A stretch of 64,000 nt of DNA from SABI01 sp963678555 (lineage in GTDB: Bacteria; Spirochaetota; Spirochaetia; Sphaerochaetales; Sphaerochaetaceae), in NCBI GenBank assembly GCA_963678555.2, contig CAXXJA010000002.1:1-64000 (forward strand). Reading direction: 5' to 3'. The position numbers and the translations under genes were made by a program. Below are positions 24,445-32,692 of this stretch, piece after piece. The notes beneath the pieces are model-generated. The model had not been told where the DNA came from and did not search any database. It saw nothing but the letters and a program-made list of their open reading frames with translations. Each line of letters begins with the position of its first letter. Positions within the stretch are counted from its first letter, which is position 1.

Positions 24445-24462
24445 ATGATCGTTTTCGATCAT
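24445..24462. promoter_or_regulatory. DeoR-type operator, copy 2
   Basis: ATGATCGTTTTCGATCAT, identical to copy 1 at 23473-23490, about 58 bases before the TRAP binding-protein start. Confidence 0.75.
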
Positions 24463-24519
24463 TCAGGCGTGAGTGGGTGAAAACGTCACACTCTTTCGCT
24501 AGATTCCAAGGAGGAAATG

Positions 24520-25530
24520 ATGAAAAAAGGTTTGGTTACTGTATGGATCATGGTATTCATGGTCGCGCTCGTGTTTGCAAACGCGGTAAGCGAAACTGAA
24601 ACAGGTGAAGACTACAAGCTGGTCCTGAAGCTCAGTCACGTGTTCAGTCCGGCAGAGCAGCTCACGAAATCGATGGATGCTGTTGCAGAGAGCATCTACG
24701 AGAAGACCGATGGTGCGATCGAGATTCAGACCTTCCCGCAGGCACAGCTGCCCGCATACAAGGAAGGTGTTGAGCAGGTCGTCAGAGGCGCCGATTTCAT
24801 ATCGGTCGAAGATCCCTCTTTCATCGGTGACTATGTGGCAGATTTCAAAGCCCTGTATGCTCCTATGCTCTACAGAAGTTTTGATGAGTATGTTGCCCTC
24901 ACCGAGAGCGAGCTTGTTGCACAGATGATGGCCCGTGCTGAAGAGCAGGGAATCAAGATTCTTGCCCTCGATTATATCTACGGATTCAGAAATCTCATTA
25001 CCGACAAGGTGATCACGACTCCTGCAGACCTCAGCGGAATGAAGATCAGGACTCCCGGATCAAAGTCCTATATCGACACCCTTACGGCCATGGGCGCGAT
25101 CGCTACCCCTCTGCCGTGGGGAGAGACTCTTTCAGCTGTCCAGCAGGGCGTAGTTGACGGTCTTGAAGGCTCCGAATTCACAAACATCGGAACGAAGGTC
25201 TATGAGACCCGTGCAAAGAACGTAGCCACGACCAGACATATTCTCGGTACCTGTGGTGTCTATATCTCAACTGAAGTATGGGACCGGATTCCTGAGAACT
25301 ACCGTGCCATCATCCAGGAAGAGTTCACGGATGGAGCTACCGACATGGTCAACATCCTGAAGGGACAGCACGGCGATGTCGTGAAGGATCTCGAATCCTT
25401 TGGTGTGAAGTTCAACGAAGTCGACGGCGATGCTTTCAAGGCAGCCCTTGCTCCGCTGTATGCCGAGCAGCCGGGAATGACCCCCGGTATCTTCGAGGAT
25501 ATCTTTGCAGAACTTGATTTGATGCGCTAG
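24520..25530 (+). CDS. dctP: TRAP transporter substrate-binding protein (DctP type)
   Basis: 336 residues. The signal peptide KKGLVTVWIMVFMVALVFANA is followed by a DctP fold (LVLKLSHVFSPAEQLTKSMDAVAESI, GMKIRTPGSKSYIDTLTAMGAIATPLPWGETLSAVQQGVVDGLEGSE). The arginine in MKIRTPGS is the usual carboxylate-binding residue, so an organic acid such as a sugar acid is likely (inference). Start ATG 24520 gives better spacing from AAGGAGG than ATG 24517. It heads the operon dctP-dctQ-dctM under the DeoR-type operator, with a strong hairpin after its stop. Confidence 0.92.
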   Translation: MKKGLVTVWIMVFMVALVFANAVSETETGEDYKLVLKLSHVFSPAEQLTKSMDAVAESIYEKTDGAIEIQTFPQAQLPAYKEGVEQVVRGADFISVEDPSFIGDYVADFKALYAPMLYRSFDEYVALTESELVAQMMARAEEQGIKILALDYIYGFRNLITDKVITTPADLSGMKIRTPGSKSYIDTLTAMGAIATPLPWGETLSAVQQGVVDGLEGSEFTNIGTKVYETRAKNVATTRHILGTCGVYISTEVWDRIPENYRAIIQEEFTDGATDMVNILKGQHGDVVKDLESFGVKFNEVDGDAFKAALAPLYAEQPGMTPGIFEDIFAELDLMR

Positions 25531-25546
25531 ATTGTATGATACACTG

Positions 25547-25577
25547 ACACGGGGCAGGACTACCTCCTGTCCCGTGT
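25547..25577 (+). promoter_or_regulatory. Intercistronic hairpin between dctP and dctQ
   Basis: A 13-bp stem ACACGGGGCAGGA / TCCTGTCCCGTGT (one G-U) with a 5-nt loop, not followed by a T run. It probably protects the dctP mRNA 3' end and lowers expression of the downstream genes. Confidence 0.65.
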
Positions 25578-25594
25578 TCTAGTATGGGGGTCTT

Positions 25595-26119
25595 ATGAAA
25601 ATTTCAGGGAAATGGATATTGTCTCATGCGGAGGTTGTGATCAGCGGTGTGTTTCTGATGATCACGGTACTGGTCGTCATTGTGAATGTCCTGCTTCGTT
25701 ATCTCTTCTCAGGTGGTCTGTTCTGGGTTGAAGAGGTGGCCACTGCCTCTTTTATCTGGAGCATCTTCATCGGCTCGGCAGCGGCCTACCGGCATAATCT
25801 GCACATCGGGATCGATCTTATCACGAAGCTGTTCAATGAGCGTGTCAAAGAGATTCTTGCTCTGGTGATCAATTCACTTATGGTGGTCATCAACGGGTAT
25901 ATCTGCTACCTCAGCATTCTCATGATCCAGGCGAACAAACTGAAGCGCACACCCGTACTTGATGTCCCGTCGATCTATGTGAACCTTGCTATCACCGTAG
26001 GCTTCTTCCTCATCACGGTGCATGCCGTAAGGTTCCTTATCACAGACATATTACTGCTTCGATCCGGTAAGCGGGTTTCCTCAGGAGCAGCCGGTGAAGA
26101 GAAGGAGGGCGCCCTATGA
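25595..26119 (+). CDS. dctQ: TRAP transporter small permease (DctQ type)
   Basis: 174 residues with four membrane helices (HAEVVISGVFLMITVLVVIVNVLLRYLF, then WVEEVATASFIWSIFIGSA, ILALVINSLMVVINGYICYLS and VNLAITVGFFLITVHAV). The F/W-x-E-E motif after helix one is typical of DctQ. It bridges the binding protein and DctM in the membrane. Its stop overlaps the dctM start. Confidence 0.9.
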   Translation: MKISGKWILSHAEVVISGVFLMITVLVVIVNVLLRYLFSGGLFWVEEVATASFIWSIFIGSAAAYRHNLHIGIDLITKLFNERVKEILALVINSLMVVINGYICYLSILMIQANKLKRTPVLDVPSIYVNLAITVGFFLITVHAVRFLITDILLLRSGKRVSSGAAGEEKEGAL

Positions 26120-27396
26120 TTCTATTTCCCGTCGTTGTTGTGATGCTTCTCTATTTTTCGAGTATTCCCATTGCTTTTGCCCTGCTTTCGGCTGCCTTGA
26201 GCTACTTCACCTTTGCCGATGTCGGCACACCTCCCGACCTCATTCTGCAGAAGTTCATCACGTCAGCTTCCTCATTTCCGCTCCTTGCCGTTCCCTTCTT
26301 CATTATGGTGGGGGAGATCATGAACTATTCGGGTATCAGCGCAAGCCTGATGAAGATGGCCGAGGTTCTCACCGGGCATATGAAAGGTGGCCTGGCTCAG
26401 GTCAATGTCGTTCTCAGTACCCTGATGGGAGGCATCTCGGGATCGGCGAACGCCGATGCGGCGATGCAGTCCAAGATCCTTGTGCCCGAGATGGAGAAAC
26501 GGGGGTATGACAGGGCATTCTCGACGGCTATCACTGCCGCTTCCTCTGCTATTGCACCGGTGATCCCTCCCGGGATTAACCTGATTATCTACGCTCTGAT
26601 CGCGCAGACATCTGTAGCGAAAATGTTCATCGGAGGCTACCTGCCGGGAATCCTGATGTGTATTGCCCTCATGATAGCTGTGAATATCATCTCCAGAAAA
26701 CGGGGATACATGCCGGTGAGAGACCACATGTCGCCGCTCAAGGATATTCTTCACCAGCTCAAGGACTCCATCTGGGCACTTCTGCTGCCATTCGGAATCA
26801 TTCTGGGTATTCGTTTCGGAGTGTTCACACCGACAGAGGCAGGAGCCATCGCAGTGCTGTTCAGCACGATTGTCGGCGTGTTTTTCTACAAGCAGCTCAA
26901 ATGGAAGCACTTTCCGATCATCATAAAAAATACGGTGTTTTCGACCAGCTCTGTCGTGCTTATCATCGTTGCCGCGTCGGTCTTTGGGCAGTACATGAGC
27001 TGGGAGAGAATCCCGTACCTGCTCAGTAAATCTCTGACGTCGCTGAGTGATTCGCCGTGGGTTATGCTCATGATGATCAATGTGTTTCTCCTTCTCATGG
27101 GGATGTTCCTTGAAGGAGGCGCTGTACTCATCATCGTGGCACCTCTGCTTGTGCCCGTCGCACAGTCAATGGGGATTGATCTTGTGCACTTCGGACTTGT
27201 CCTGATCGTCAACATCATGATAGGAGGTATTACCCCTCCGTTCGGATCAATGATGTTCACCACCTGTTCCATAACCAAGGTCTCTGTGGGTGATTTTATC
27301 CGGGAAATCTGGCCGTTCATTCTTGCCTTGATAGCCGTTCTTCTCGTAGTCACCTATGTTCCTTCACTCGTACTGTTCCTGCCTAATCTCCTGTAA
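26116..27396 (+). CDS. dctM: TRAP transporter large permease (DctM type)
   Basis: 426 residues, about 12 membrane helices; the transport channel, driven by an ion gradient. Family blocks: LLAVPFFIMVGEIMNYSGIS near residues 55-75, GGISGSANADAA, and APVIPPGINLIIYA. Translationally coupled to dctQ through ATGA. No terminator was recognised after it. Confidence 0.92.
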   Translation: MILFPVVVVMLLYFSSIPIAFALLSAALSYFTFADVGTPPDLILQKFITSASSFPLLAVPFFIMVGEIMNYSGISASLMKMAEVLTGHMKGGLAQVNVVLSTLMGGISGSANADAAMQSKILVPEMEKRGYDRAFSTAITAASSAIAPVIPPGINLIIYALIAQTSVAKMFIGGYLPGILMCIALMIAVNIISRKRGYMPVRDHMSPLKDILHQLKDSIWALLLPFGIILGIRFGVFTPTEAGAIAVLFSTIVGVFFYKQLKWKHFPIIIKNTVFSTSSVVLIIVAASVFGQYMSWERIPYLLSKSLTSLSDSPWVMLMMINVFLLLMGMFLEGGAVLIIVAPLLVPVAQSMGIDLVHFGLVLIVNIMIGGITPPFGSMMFTTCSITKVSVGDFIREIWPFILALIAVLLVVTYVPSLVLFLPNLL

Positions 27397-27478
27397 GTCA
27401 GGGTTTTATATCCTCCCCACCTTCGCCCTCAGGACTGTAGTGTCCGGGGGGCGGAGCCAGTGGTGAGAGAAAAACGTG

Positions 27479-27507
27479 TTGTGAAAGTGGGGAACTGCCT
27501 CTATAGT
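27479..27507 (+). promoter_or_regulatory. Promoter of the FtsX-type permease
   Basis: TTGTGA, 17 nt, TATAGT, then 6 nt to ATG 27514, another leaderless arrangement. Confidence 0.6.
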
Positions 27508-27513
27508 GGGAGC

Positions 27514-28755
27514 ATGAGATTCATGATACTCCTTGCATTCAGGAACCTCACCCGCTACTCAAGGCGGACGATGATCACTTCCTCGGCGATCGCCTTCGGT
27601 CTGATGCTCTTCTTCCTGTTTGACTCACTCATCATCGGTGTTCAGGTTGACTCCGAACGGAACCTGAGAGCATACGAGACGTCTCATCTGCGAATCATGC
27701 ACAGTGACTACTGGAACAACAGGCTGACACGGCCGCTTGATATCGCATTGGAGGAGAGTGATGACCTTGTCACACGTCTTCAGGAGAACGGGTACAGGGC
27801 TGCCAGAAGGGTCAGATTCCTTGCGGATATGATCCTCAGTTCCGCAGAGTTCGGCGAAGATGGCAATATTGCTGTCGATGTGGTTGGCTATGACCCTGAA
27901 CAGGATTTCGATGTGTTCGGTTTTGAGTCCACTCTCATCGAAGGAAGATTTCCCCTTTCAGGAGCTGATGAGGTGTTCATCGGATCGTGGTTAGCCGAGG
28001 ACATAGGTGCAGAGGTCGGTGCCTATATCTCCCTCGTGACTCGGGGTCGGGGAGGATTCTTCGAGGTGATGGATCTTGAGATCGTGGGGATTGTGAACTG
28101 TCCGAACCCGAATGTGAACAGGACGCTTCTCATGGTGCCGTATCAGACAGTGAATGAGTATCTTGCGCTGGAAGAAAGCGCCACCGAGATCAATATCCGT
28201 CTATCCGATTACCGTGATGCCGAGGCGGAGCGCGTGAGGATTGAAGAGCTTGTCGGCAGCTACGAAGTGATGACCTGGACGGAGCTGGGAGCCGATTACT
28301 TTGCGTTCGCCGCTGCTGATGAAGGCGGAGCTGATATTATGATCTTTTTTGTCTTTATCATAACAGCCGTCGGTATATCGAACACGATGTTGATGTCCGT
28401 TCAGGAACGTACACGCGAGCTCGGAATGGTGAGAGCCCTGGGGATGAAGAGCAGCAGCATACGATTCCTGTTCATGCTTGAAGCGGGCGGGATCGGTCTG
28501 GCGGGTACCTTTGCCGGTATCGCGGCGGGGTCCATCCTCAATATCTTTCTGGTCCGAAACGGTATAGATTTTTCGTTCATTATGAGGGATATGGACATGG
28601 GCTACCGGGTAAGCGGAGTGATGAGAGGTGTCTGGTCACCTGTATCCTTTGCCGTGACAGCCGCCACCGGCATCTTCCTTCCCATGGTGTTCGCCCTGAT
28701 ACCGGTTCATCGCGCACTCAGGAAGGATATACCCGGGTGTCTCCACCATCAGTGA
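27514..28755 (+). CDS. ABC transporter permease, FtsX/LolE/MacB family
   Basis: 413 residues. One N-terminal membrane helix (TSSAIAFGLMLFFLFDSLI), a large extracytoplasmic MacB-PCD-type domain (about residues 50-270), then three C-terminal helices with LMSVQERTRELGMVRALGMKSSSI, the FtsX signature. It probably moves lipids, lipoproteins or peptides. There is no ATPase gene nearby, so the partner is elsewhere. Start ATG 27514 follows the -10 box by 6 nt. ATG 27523 (MILLAFRNL) has GGGAG upstream, but that site would be only partly transcribed. Confidence 0.85.
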   Translation: MRFMILLAFRNLTRYSRRTMITSSAIAFGLMLFFLFDSLIIGVQVDSERNLRAYETSHLRIMHSDYWNNRLTRPLDIALEESDDLVTRLQENGYRAARRVRFLADMILSSAEFGEDGNIAVDVVGYDPEQDFDVFGFESTLIEGRFPLSGADEVFIGSWLAEDIGAEVGAYISLVTRGRGGFFEVMDLEIVGIVNCPNPNVNRTLLMVPYQTVNEYLALEESATEINIRLSDYRDAEAERVRIEELVGSYEVMTWTELGADYFAFAAADEGGADIMIFFVFIITAVGISNTMLMSVQERTRELGMVRALGMKSSSIRFLFMLEAGGIGLAGTFAGIAAGSILNIFLVRNGIDFSFIMRDMDMGYRVSGVMRGVWSPVSFAVTAATGIFLPMVFALIPVHRALRKDIPGCLHHQ

Positions 28756-28787
28756 TTATTCCGTGTGGACCGTATGCGCCTCTGGAC

Positions 28788-29267
28788 CTACTGAAATGTT
28801 TCGAGCTGAGCAGCAAGATCCTCTCTCAGCGCGGTCTTTCCTACTCCGGCACCGTGAAGTGCCGTGAGGGATCCGACTGTTCCGCCCCGCTGTACGACCA
28901 GGTCCCTGAAGGCGGGGAGTACCCGTTCCAGACTGCTTCTGCCGGGGTCCGCCTGCACGGTGACGAGATCGACACTCTTGCCGGTGAGCACTGCATCGGC
29001 CAGAAATGAGTTCATAACGGGGTTTTTTCTTCCTGCCCAGACAGGTGAGATCAGAATCAGGCGTGAGGCGGAAGCTATCACCTCATCGGCAATGGGGTTC
29101 AATGTGACCTTTCTCTGTGCTACAGAGGTAAATCCGGCACGCAGAAAACCTTTGATAGGATGGACGGGGACCAGTTCTGTAAGAGAACCGCCCAGCCGTT
29201 CACTGATAAGCTGTGCCGCTATCCTGCTGCTGCCGTTTCGTGAGTAATAGATAATTGCGGTATTCAT
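28788..29267 (-). CDS. Flavodoxin-like protein
   Basis: 159 residues. The N-terminal FMN phosphate loop reads IIYYSRNGSSRIAA, followed by LILISPVWAGRKNPVMNSFL, the second FMN-contact strand and loop of flavodoxin folds. It likely shuttles electrons or reduces quinones/metals. GAGGAGG precedes ATG 29267. Divergent from an ArsR-type regulator, which may control it (inference). Confidence 0.85.
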   Translation of the reverse strand: MNTAIIYYSRNGSSRIAAQLISERLGGSLTELVPVHPIKGFLRAGFTSVAQRKVTLNPIADEVIASASRLILISPVWAGRKNPVMNSFLADAVLTGKSVDLVTVQADPGRSSLERVLPAFRDLVVQRGGTVGSLTALHGAGVGKTALREDLAAQLETFQ

Positions 29268-29415
29268 CGGTTTGTCCTCCTCTCACAGCATACACCTCTT
29301 TGTTGTGCACAGATAGAGAAATGTGTACCTGGCTATAGAATAGTCTAATATGTGCCTTCAGAGCATGTTCTGTATCCCCGGGAGGGGCTGGAGCCCACGA
29401 TGGAGGCACAGGGAA

Positions 29416-29443
29416 TTGACACTCCCTCTCTTTTGCGTACAAT
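29416..29443 (+). promoter_or_regulatory. Promoter of the ArsR-family regulator
   Basis: TTGACA, 16 nt, TACAAT, then 7 nt to ATG 29451, with no ribosome site. Predicted leaderless. Confidence 0.65.
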
Positions 29444-29450
29444 CGTGTGT

Positions 29451-29789
29451 ATGATTAGCGTTGAAGAGCGACAGGCTTTATCCTCAGCTGCCACACTGTT
29501 CAAGGTTCTCGGTCACCCGGCACGTGTTCAGATACTTGCTATGCTCATTCATCAGACCATGAGTGTGTCAATGATAGCCTCGGAACTCTCTATCAGTCAG
29601 TCTTCCGCCAGCAAGCATCTTTCACTCATGAAAGAGCATGGTCTGGTCACGATGGAACGACAGAACGGGCAGGCTCTGTGTTCTGTTCAGATGAAATGCG
29701 CTCAGGTCCTTCTCGACTGTGCGAAGAATCCCGATACCGTTATTGCCCCGAGTATCACCCCGGTCCCTTTCAGGCCCAGCTGCGAATAA
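29451..29789 (+). CDS. ArsR-family winged-helix regulator
   Basis: 112 residues. LFKVLGHPARVQILAMLIHQTMSVSMIASELSISQSSASKHLSLMKEHGLVTMERQNGQALCSV is the ArsR helix-turn-helix and wing. Four Cys cluster in the C-terminal part (LCSV, KCAQ, LDCAK, PSCE), so it may sense metal or redox state, although the classic ELCVCDL site is absent. ATG 29451 is preferred because the promoter ends 7 nt before it; an in-frame ORF from 29352 would span the promoter. It lies divergent to the flavodoxin gene. Confidence 0.85.
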   Translation: MISVEERQALSSAATLFKVLGHPARVQILAMLIHQTMSVSMIASELSISQSSASKHLSLMKEHGLVTMERQNGQALCSVQMKCAQVLLDCAKNPDTVIAPSITPVPFRPSCE

Positions 29790-29809
29790 CACAACAGCCG
29801 TGCCGGTTC

Positions 29810-29971
29810 TCAGCTCGTGCCGTCACGTTCGAGTTTTTCCTTCACGGCAGTTTCAACAAATTCTCCGATTTTCACTTTTTTACCGTTCTTGTCGACCAGG
29901 GTAGCCAGATGCATCAGCAGTCTCTGGTAGGTAGCAGGGTCGGTTGTTGCCCATAATCGTACAGATTTCAT
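29810..29971 (-). CDS. Small ribbon-helix-helix-like protein (53 aa)
   Basis: Starts at ATG 29971 with GGGAGG just upstream. MKSVRLWATTDPATYQRL, then KIGEFVETAVKEKLERDG, looks like a short strand followed by two helices as in RHH DNA-binding proteins or antitoxins. No toxin gene is beside it. A perfect 16-bp palindrome lies in its leader. It is convergent with the ArsR gene and divergent from the S24 regulator. Confidence 0.6.
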   Translation of the reverse strand: MKSVRLWATTDPATYQRLLMHLATLVDKNGKKVKIGEFVETAVKEKLERDGTS

Positions 29972-29984
29972 ATTCCTCCCGAAA

Positions 29985-30000
29985 ATACACATATGTGTAT
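29985..30000. promoter_or_regulatory. 16-bp palindrome upstream of the RHH gene
   Basis: ATACACATATGTGTAT, perfect, 14 bases before ATG 29971. A likely minus-strand promoter (TTGTTT-N17-TATAGT) lies further upstream, so a protein bound here would block the early transcript: autoregulation by the RHH protein is inferred. Confidence 0.55.
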
Positions 30001-30099
30001 GCAATATTCACTATACTATACATAAAGCCACTAAACAATACACAAAACAATGCAAACCAGCATTAAAATGCAATTTTGTGAATTACTGAATCACTGGTG

Positions 30100-30108
30100 T
30101 GCTATGAT
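30100..30108 (+). promoter_or_regulatory. Extended -10 promoter of the S24 regulator
   Basis: TGC-TATGAT, an extended -10 box with no good -35, and 7 nt to ATG 30116. Predicted leaderless. Confidence 0.5.
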
Positions 30109-30115
30109 TCGCCGC

Positions 30116-30772
30116 ATGAGCGGCACTCATTTCTGGCGTATCGTAAAAATGCATCTATCCTCCGGTCTCACCCAGAAATGGCTTGCAGAAGAAGTGGGTA
30201 TCAGGGAGAACAGTCTCTCGAACATGATCCGCAGGGGATCCATGCCCAAAGCGGATACAGCCTACCGGATAGCACATGTGCTCGGCCTCAACCTTGGGGT
30301 CCTTCTCGGCATCGATCATCCCGATCAGCTGTATCATCCGGAAGGGGGAACTTCTGAGGAGGAGCCTACCTATCTGGTGGCCCTGGATGACTCCTATGAG
30401 CATGATCCGTATCCGGTCGGGGATCCTGCTGATACGGTAACCATGGTCCGTGTTCTCAAGCGGATAGGATCAGGTCTGCCGCCTGACAGGCTCCGTGCCG
30501 TTCAGATCAGGGGAGACTCCATGAAGGATATTCACCTGGTTGAGAATGATATCGCCATCTACGCTCACGGTCCTGCCCGGAATAACGGACTGTATGCGAT
30601 ACGGTTGGGAAGGGAAGTGCTGATCAAACGGCTTGAGTTCAATAACCTCGATAATACGGTGAAGATCATCAGTGAGAATTCCCGATACAGTCCGATCACG
30701 GCTCAACTCGACCATAAACAGCTACAGGTTCTGGGGAAGGTCGTGGGGTGGATTCACGTGCATGCCTCCTGA
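30116..30772 (+). CDS. XRE-type regulator with S24 (LexA/CI-like) peptidase domain
   Basis: 218 residues. The N-terminal helix-turn-helix (LTQKWLAEEVGIRENSLSNMIRRGSMPKADTAYRIAHVLGL) is joined through an acidic linker to an S24 domain with catalytic Ser135 (RGDSMKD) and Lys171 (VLIKRLE). Such proteins are phage-like repressors that can self-cleave under DNA damage. No obvious Ala-Gly cleavage site was identified. No phage genes surround it. ATG 30116 is chosen from the promoter position; earlier in-frame ATGs would lie in the -10 box or before it. Confidence 0.85.
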   Translation: MSGTHFWRIVKMHLSSGLTQKWLAEEVGIRENSLSNMIRRGSMPKADTAYRIAHVLGLNLGVLLGIDHPDQLYHPEGGTSEEEPTYLVALDDSYEHDPYPVGDPADTVTMVRVLKRIGSGLPPDRLRAVQIRGDSMKDIHLVENDIAIYAHGPARNNGLYAIRLGREVLIKRLEFNNLDNTVKIISENSRYSPITAQLDHKQLQVLGKVVGWIHVHAS

Positions 30773-30943
30773 TATCCACCTATCCTGTTGATCCCTCCGT
30801 TTCAGACAGAAGCGCGGGTAGCTCGGCTCGCCTTTCGACCTCCTCTGCACGTTCATTTTATCAACAGCAGATTGTATACTGTTTAGAGATATAGAGATAT
30901 TTTTATGACAGATTACGGTAAGTTGTAAATATAAGAATAACAA

Positions 30944-30972
30944 TTGTATTTTTATGAGAGTTAGTGCATAAT
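30944..30972 (+). promoter_or_regulatory. Promoter of the opp operon
   Basis: TTGTAT, 17 nt, CATAAT, 31 bases before ATG 31004. Confidence 0.5.
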
Positions 30973-31003
30973 TTCAAGGATATATTAATTTATGGGGGTT
31001 ACT

Positions 31004-32599
31004 ATGAAAAAAGTATTACTATTTGCCCTGATTCTTCTGCTCCCCGCAGCGATTTTTGCAGCAGGTGCTGCAGAAACAGCCGCACCAGGAGCCGATGATT
31101 CCAAAATGGGTGGTGTGCTCGTATTTGGTCGCTCAGGTGACTCGGTAAGTCTCGACCCAGGTCGTGAGACGGATGGGGAGTCATTCTATGCAACAACTGC
31201 CGTGTTCGATACTCTCGTTGAGTTCGTCCCCGGGCAGACCGCTGTACAGCCTGCACTTGCAGAGAGCTGGGATATCGAAGACGGCGGCCTCACCTGGATC
31301 TTCCATCTTCGTGAAGGTGTGCAGTTCCATGACGGGACTCCGCTGAACGCTGATGCTGTCGTATTCAGTTTCGAGCGCCAGTTCATCGAGGATCATCCCT
31401 ACTATGATCATGGTCCCTGGAAGTACTGGGGCTACATGAGCATGAGCGATATCGTTGAGAGCGTAGAGGCTGTCGATAACCTCACCGTCAAGTTCACACT
31501 CAAGAAAGTGGAAGCTCCGTTCCTTGCGAACCTTGCGATGGATTTTGCCTCGATCGTATCACCGACCGCTGTCGCCAAGTACGGCGAGGACTTCAAGAAC
31601 AATCCCGTGGGAACAGGCGCATTTGTATTCGAGCAGTGGAACAAGGACTCGGATATCGTGTTCAGCAGAAACGAAAACTACTGGGACGGTCCGGTCTATC
31701 TTGACCGCCTGATCCTCAAGGTTATTCCTGATGCAACCGCACGCTGGCTTGCTCTTCAGAAGGGAGAGGTCGACCTGATCGATTTCCCGTCTGCTGAAGA
31801 TCTTCCTGCCATGGAAGCAGCCGATGGAATCCAGCTGATTCAGCAGGCCGGTCTCAATGTAGGGTACCTTGCCCTGAATACCGAGAAGAAGCCGTATGAT
31901 AACAAGCTCGTCCGTCAGGCAATGAACTATGCCATCGACCAGGAAGAGATCATCGAAGCTGTCTACGGTGCACAGGGACAGGTCGCGAAGAACCCGCTTC
32001 CTCCCACCATGTGGTCCTACAACGACGACATCGAAGATTACGGGTATGATCCCGAGAAGGCGAAGGCTCTGCTGAAACAGGCCGGATACCCGAACGGTTT
32101 CACTACAGAGCTCTGGGCGATGCCCGTTGCTCGTCCGTACAACCCGAATGCACGCAAGATCGCCGAGATCATGCAGGCTCAGCTTGCCAAGGTGAACATC
32201 GATGCACAGATCGTCAGTTACGAGTGGGGTACCTACCTCGACAAGACTGACCAGGGCGAACACCAGGCTGCAATGCTCGGTTGGACCGGTGACAACGGTG
32301 ACCCGGACAACTTCCTCTGGGTTCTTCTGTCAGCTCCTGCTGCAGAACTTCCTGCAGGTAACATCGCTCTCTGGAAGGATGCGAATTTCACTGACCTGAT
32401 CAAGAGAGCAAAAGAGACCACCGACCAGGCGGAAAGAACACGTCTGTATGAAGAGGCTCAGGTCGTCTTCCATGAAGAGGCTCCCTGGGTACCGATCGCT
32501 CACTCGGTCGTCACTGTTCCCGCAAAGGACAGCGTAAAGGATTTTGTTATCTATCCTACCGGCAAGAGAGTGTTCAAGCACGTCTACCTCGAAGACTAG
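31004..32599 (+). CDS. oppA: Dipeptide/oligopeptide ABC transporter substrate-binding protein
   Basis: 531 residues of the SBP_bac_5 family. Signal peptide KKVLLFALILLLPAAIFAAG followed by an Ala/Glu-rich linker, then the family blocks LVFGRSGDSVSLDPGRETD, FHLREGVQFHDGTPLNADAVVFSFER and YLALNTEKKPYDNKLVRQAMNYAID. There is no lipobox Cys, so it is a secreted rather than lipid-anchored form. ATG 31004 follows GGGGG; an in-frame start at 30992 lacks a site. First gene of a five-gene operon, with two hairpins after its stop. Confidence 0.92.
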   Translation: MKKVLLFALILLLPAAIFAAGAAETAAPGADDSKMGGVLVFGRSGDSVSLDPGRETDGESFYATTAVFDTLVEFVPGQTAVQPALAESWDIEDGGLTWIFHLREGVQFHDGTPLNADAVVFSFERQFIEDHPYYDHGPWKYWGYMSMSDIVESVEAVDNLTVKFTLKKVEAPFLANLAMDFASIVSPTAVAKYGEDFKNNPVGTGAFVFEQWNKDSDIVFSRNENYWDGPVYLDRLILKVIPDATARWLALQKGEVDLIDFPSAEDLPAMEAADGIQLIQQAGLNVGYLALNTEKKPYDNKLVRQAMNYAIDQEEIIEAVYGAQGQVAKNPLPPTMWSYNDDIEDYGYDPEKAKALLKQAGYPNGFTTELWAMPVARPYNPNARKIAEIMQAQLAKVNIDAQIVSYEWGTYLDKTDQGEHQAAMLGWTGDNGDPDNFLWVLLSAPAAELPAGNIALWKDANFTDLIKRAKETTDQAERTRLYEEAQVVFHEEAPWVPIAHSVVTVPAKDSVKDFVIYPTGKRVFKHVYLED

Positions 32600-32610
32600 T
32601 ACTACACGGT

Positions 32611-32666
32611 CAGGGGCTTCTGTGCCCCTGATCCATGATTCACCCCCTACCGACAGGGGGTGAATC
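32611..32666 (+). promoter_or_regulatory. Tandem intercistronic hairpins between oppA and oppB
   Basis: Hairpin 1: CAGGGGC-TTCTGT-GCCCCTG (32611-32630). Hairpin 2: GATTCACCCCCT / AGGGGGTGAATC, a perfect 12-bp stem (32637-32666). Neither is followed by a T run, so mRNA stabilisation or partial attenuation after oppA is likely. Confidence 0.7.
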
Positions 32667-32692
32667 CGCTTTCTATTGGAGTTCAACAACGT

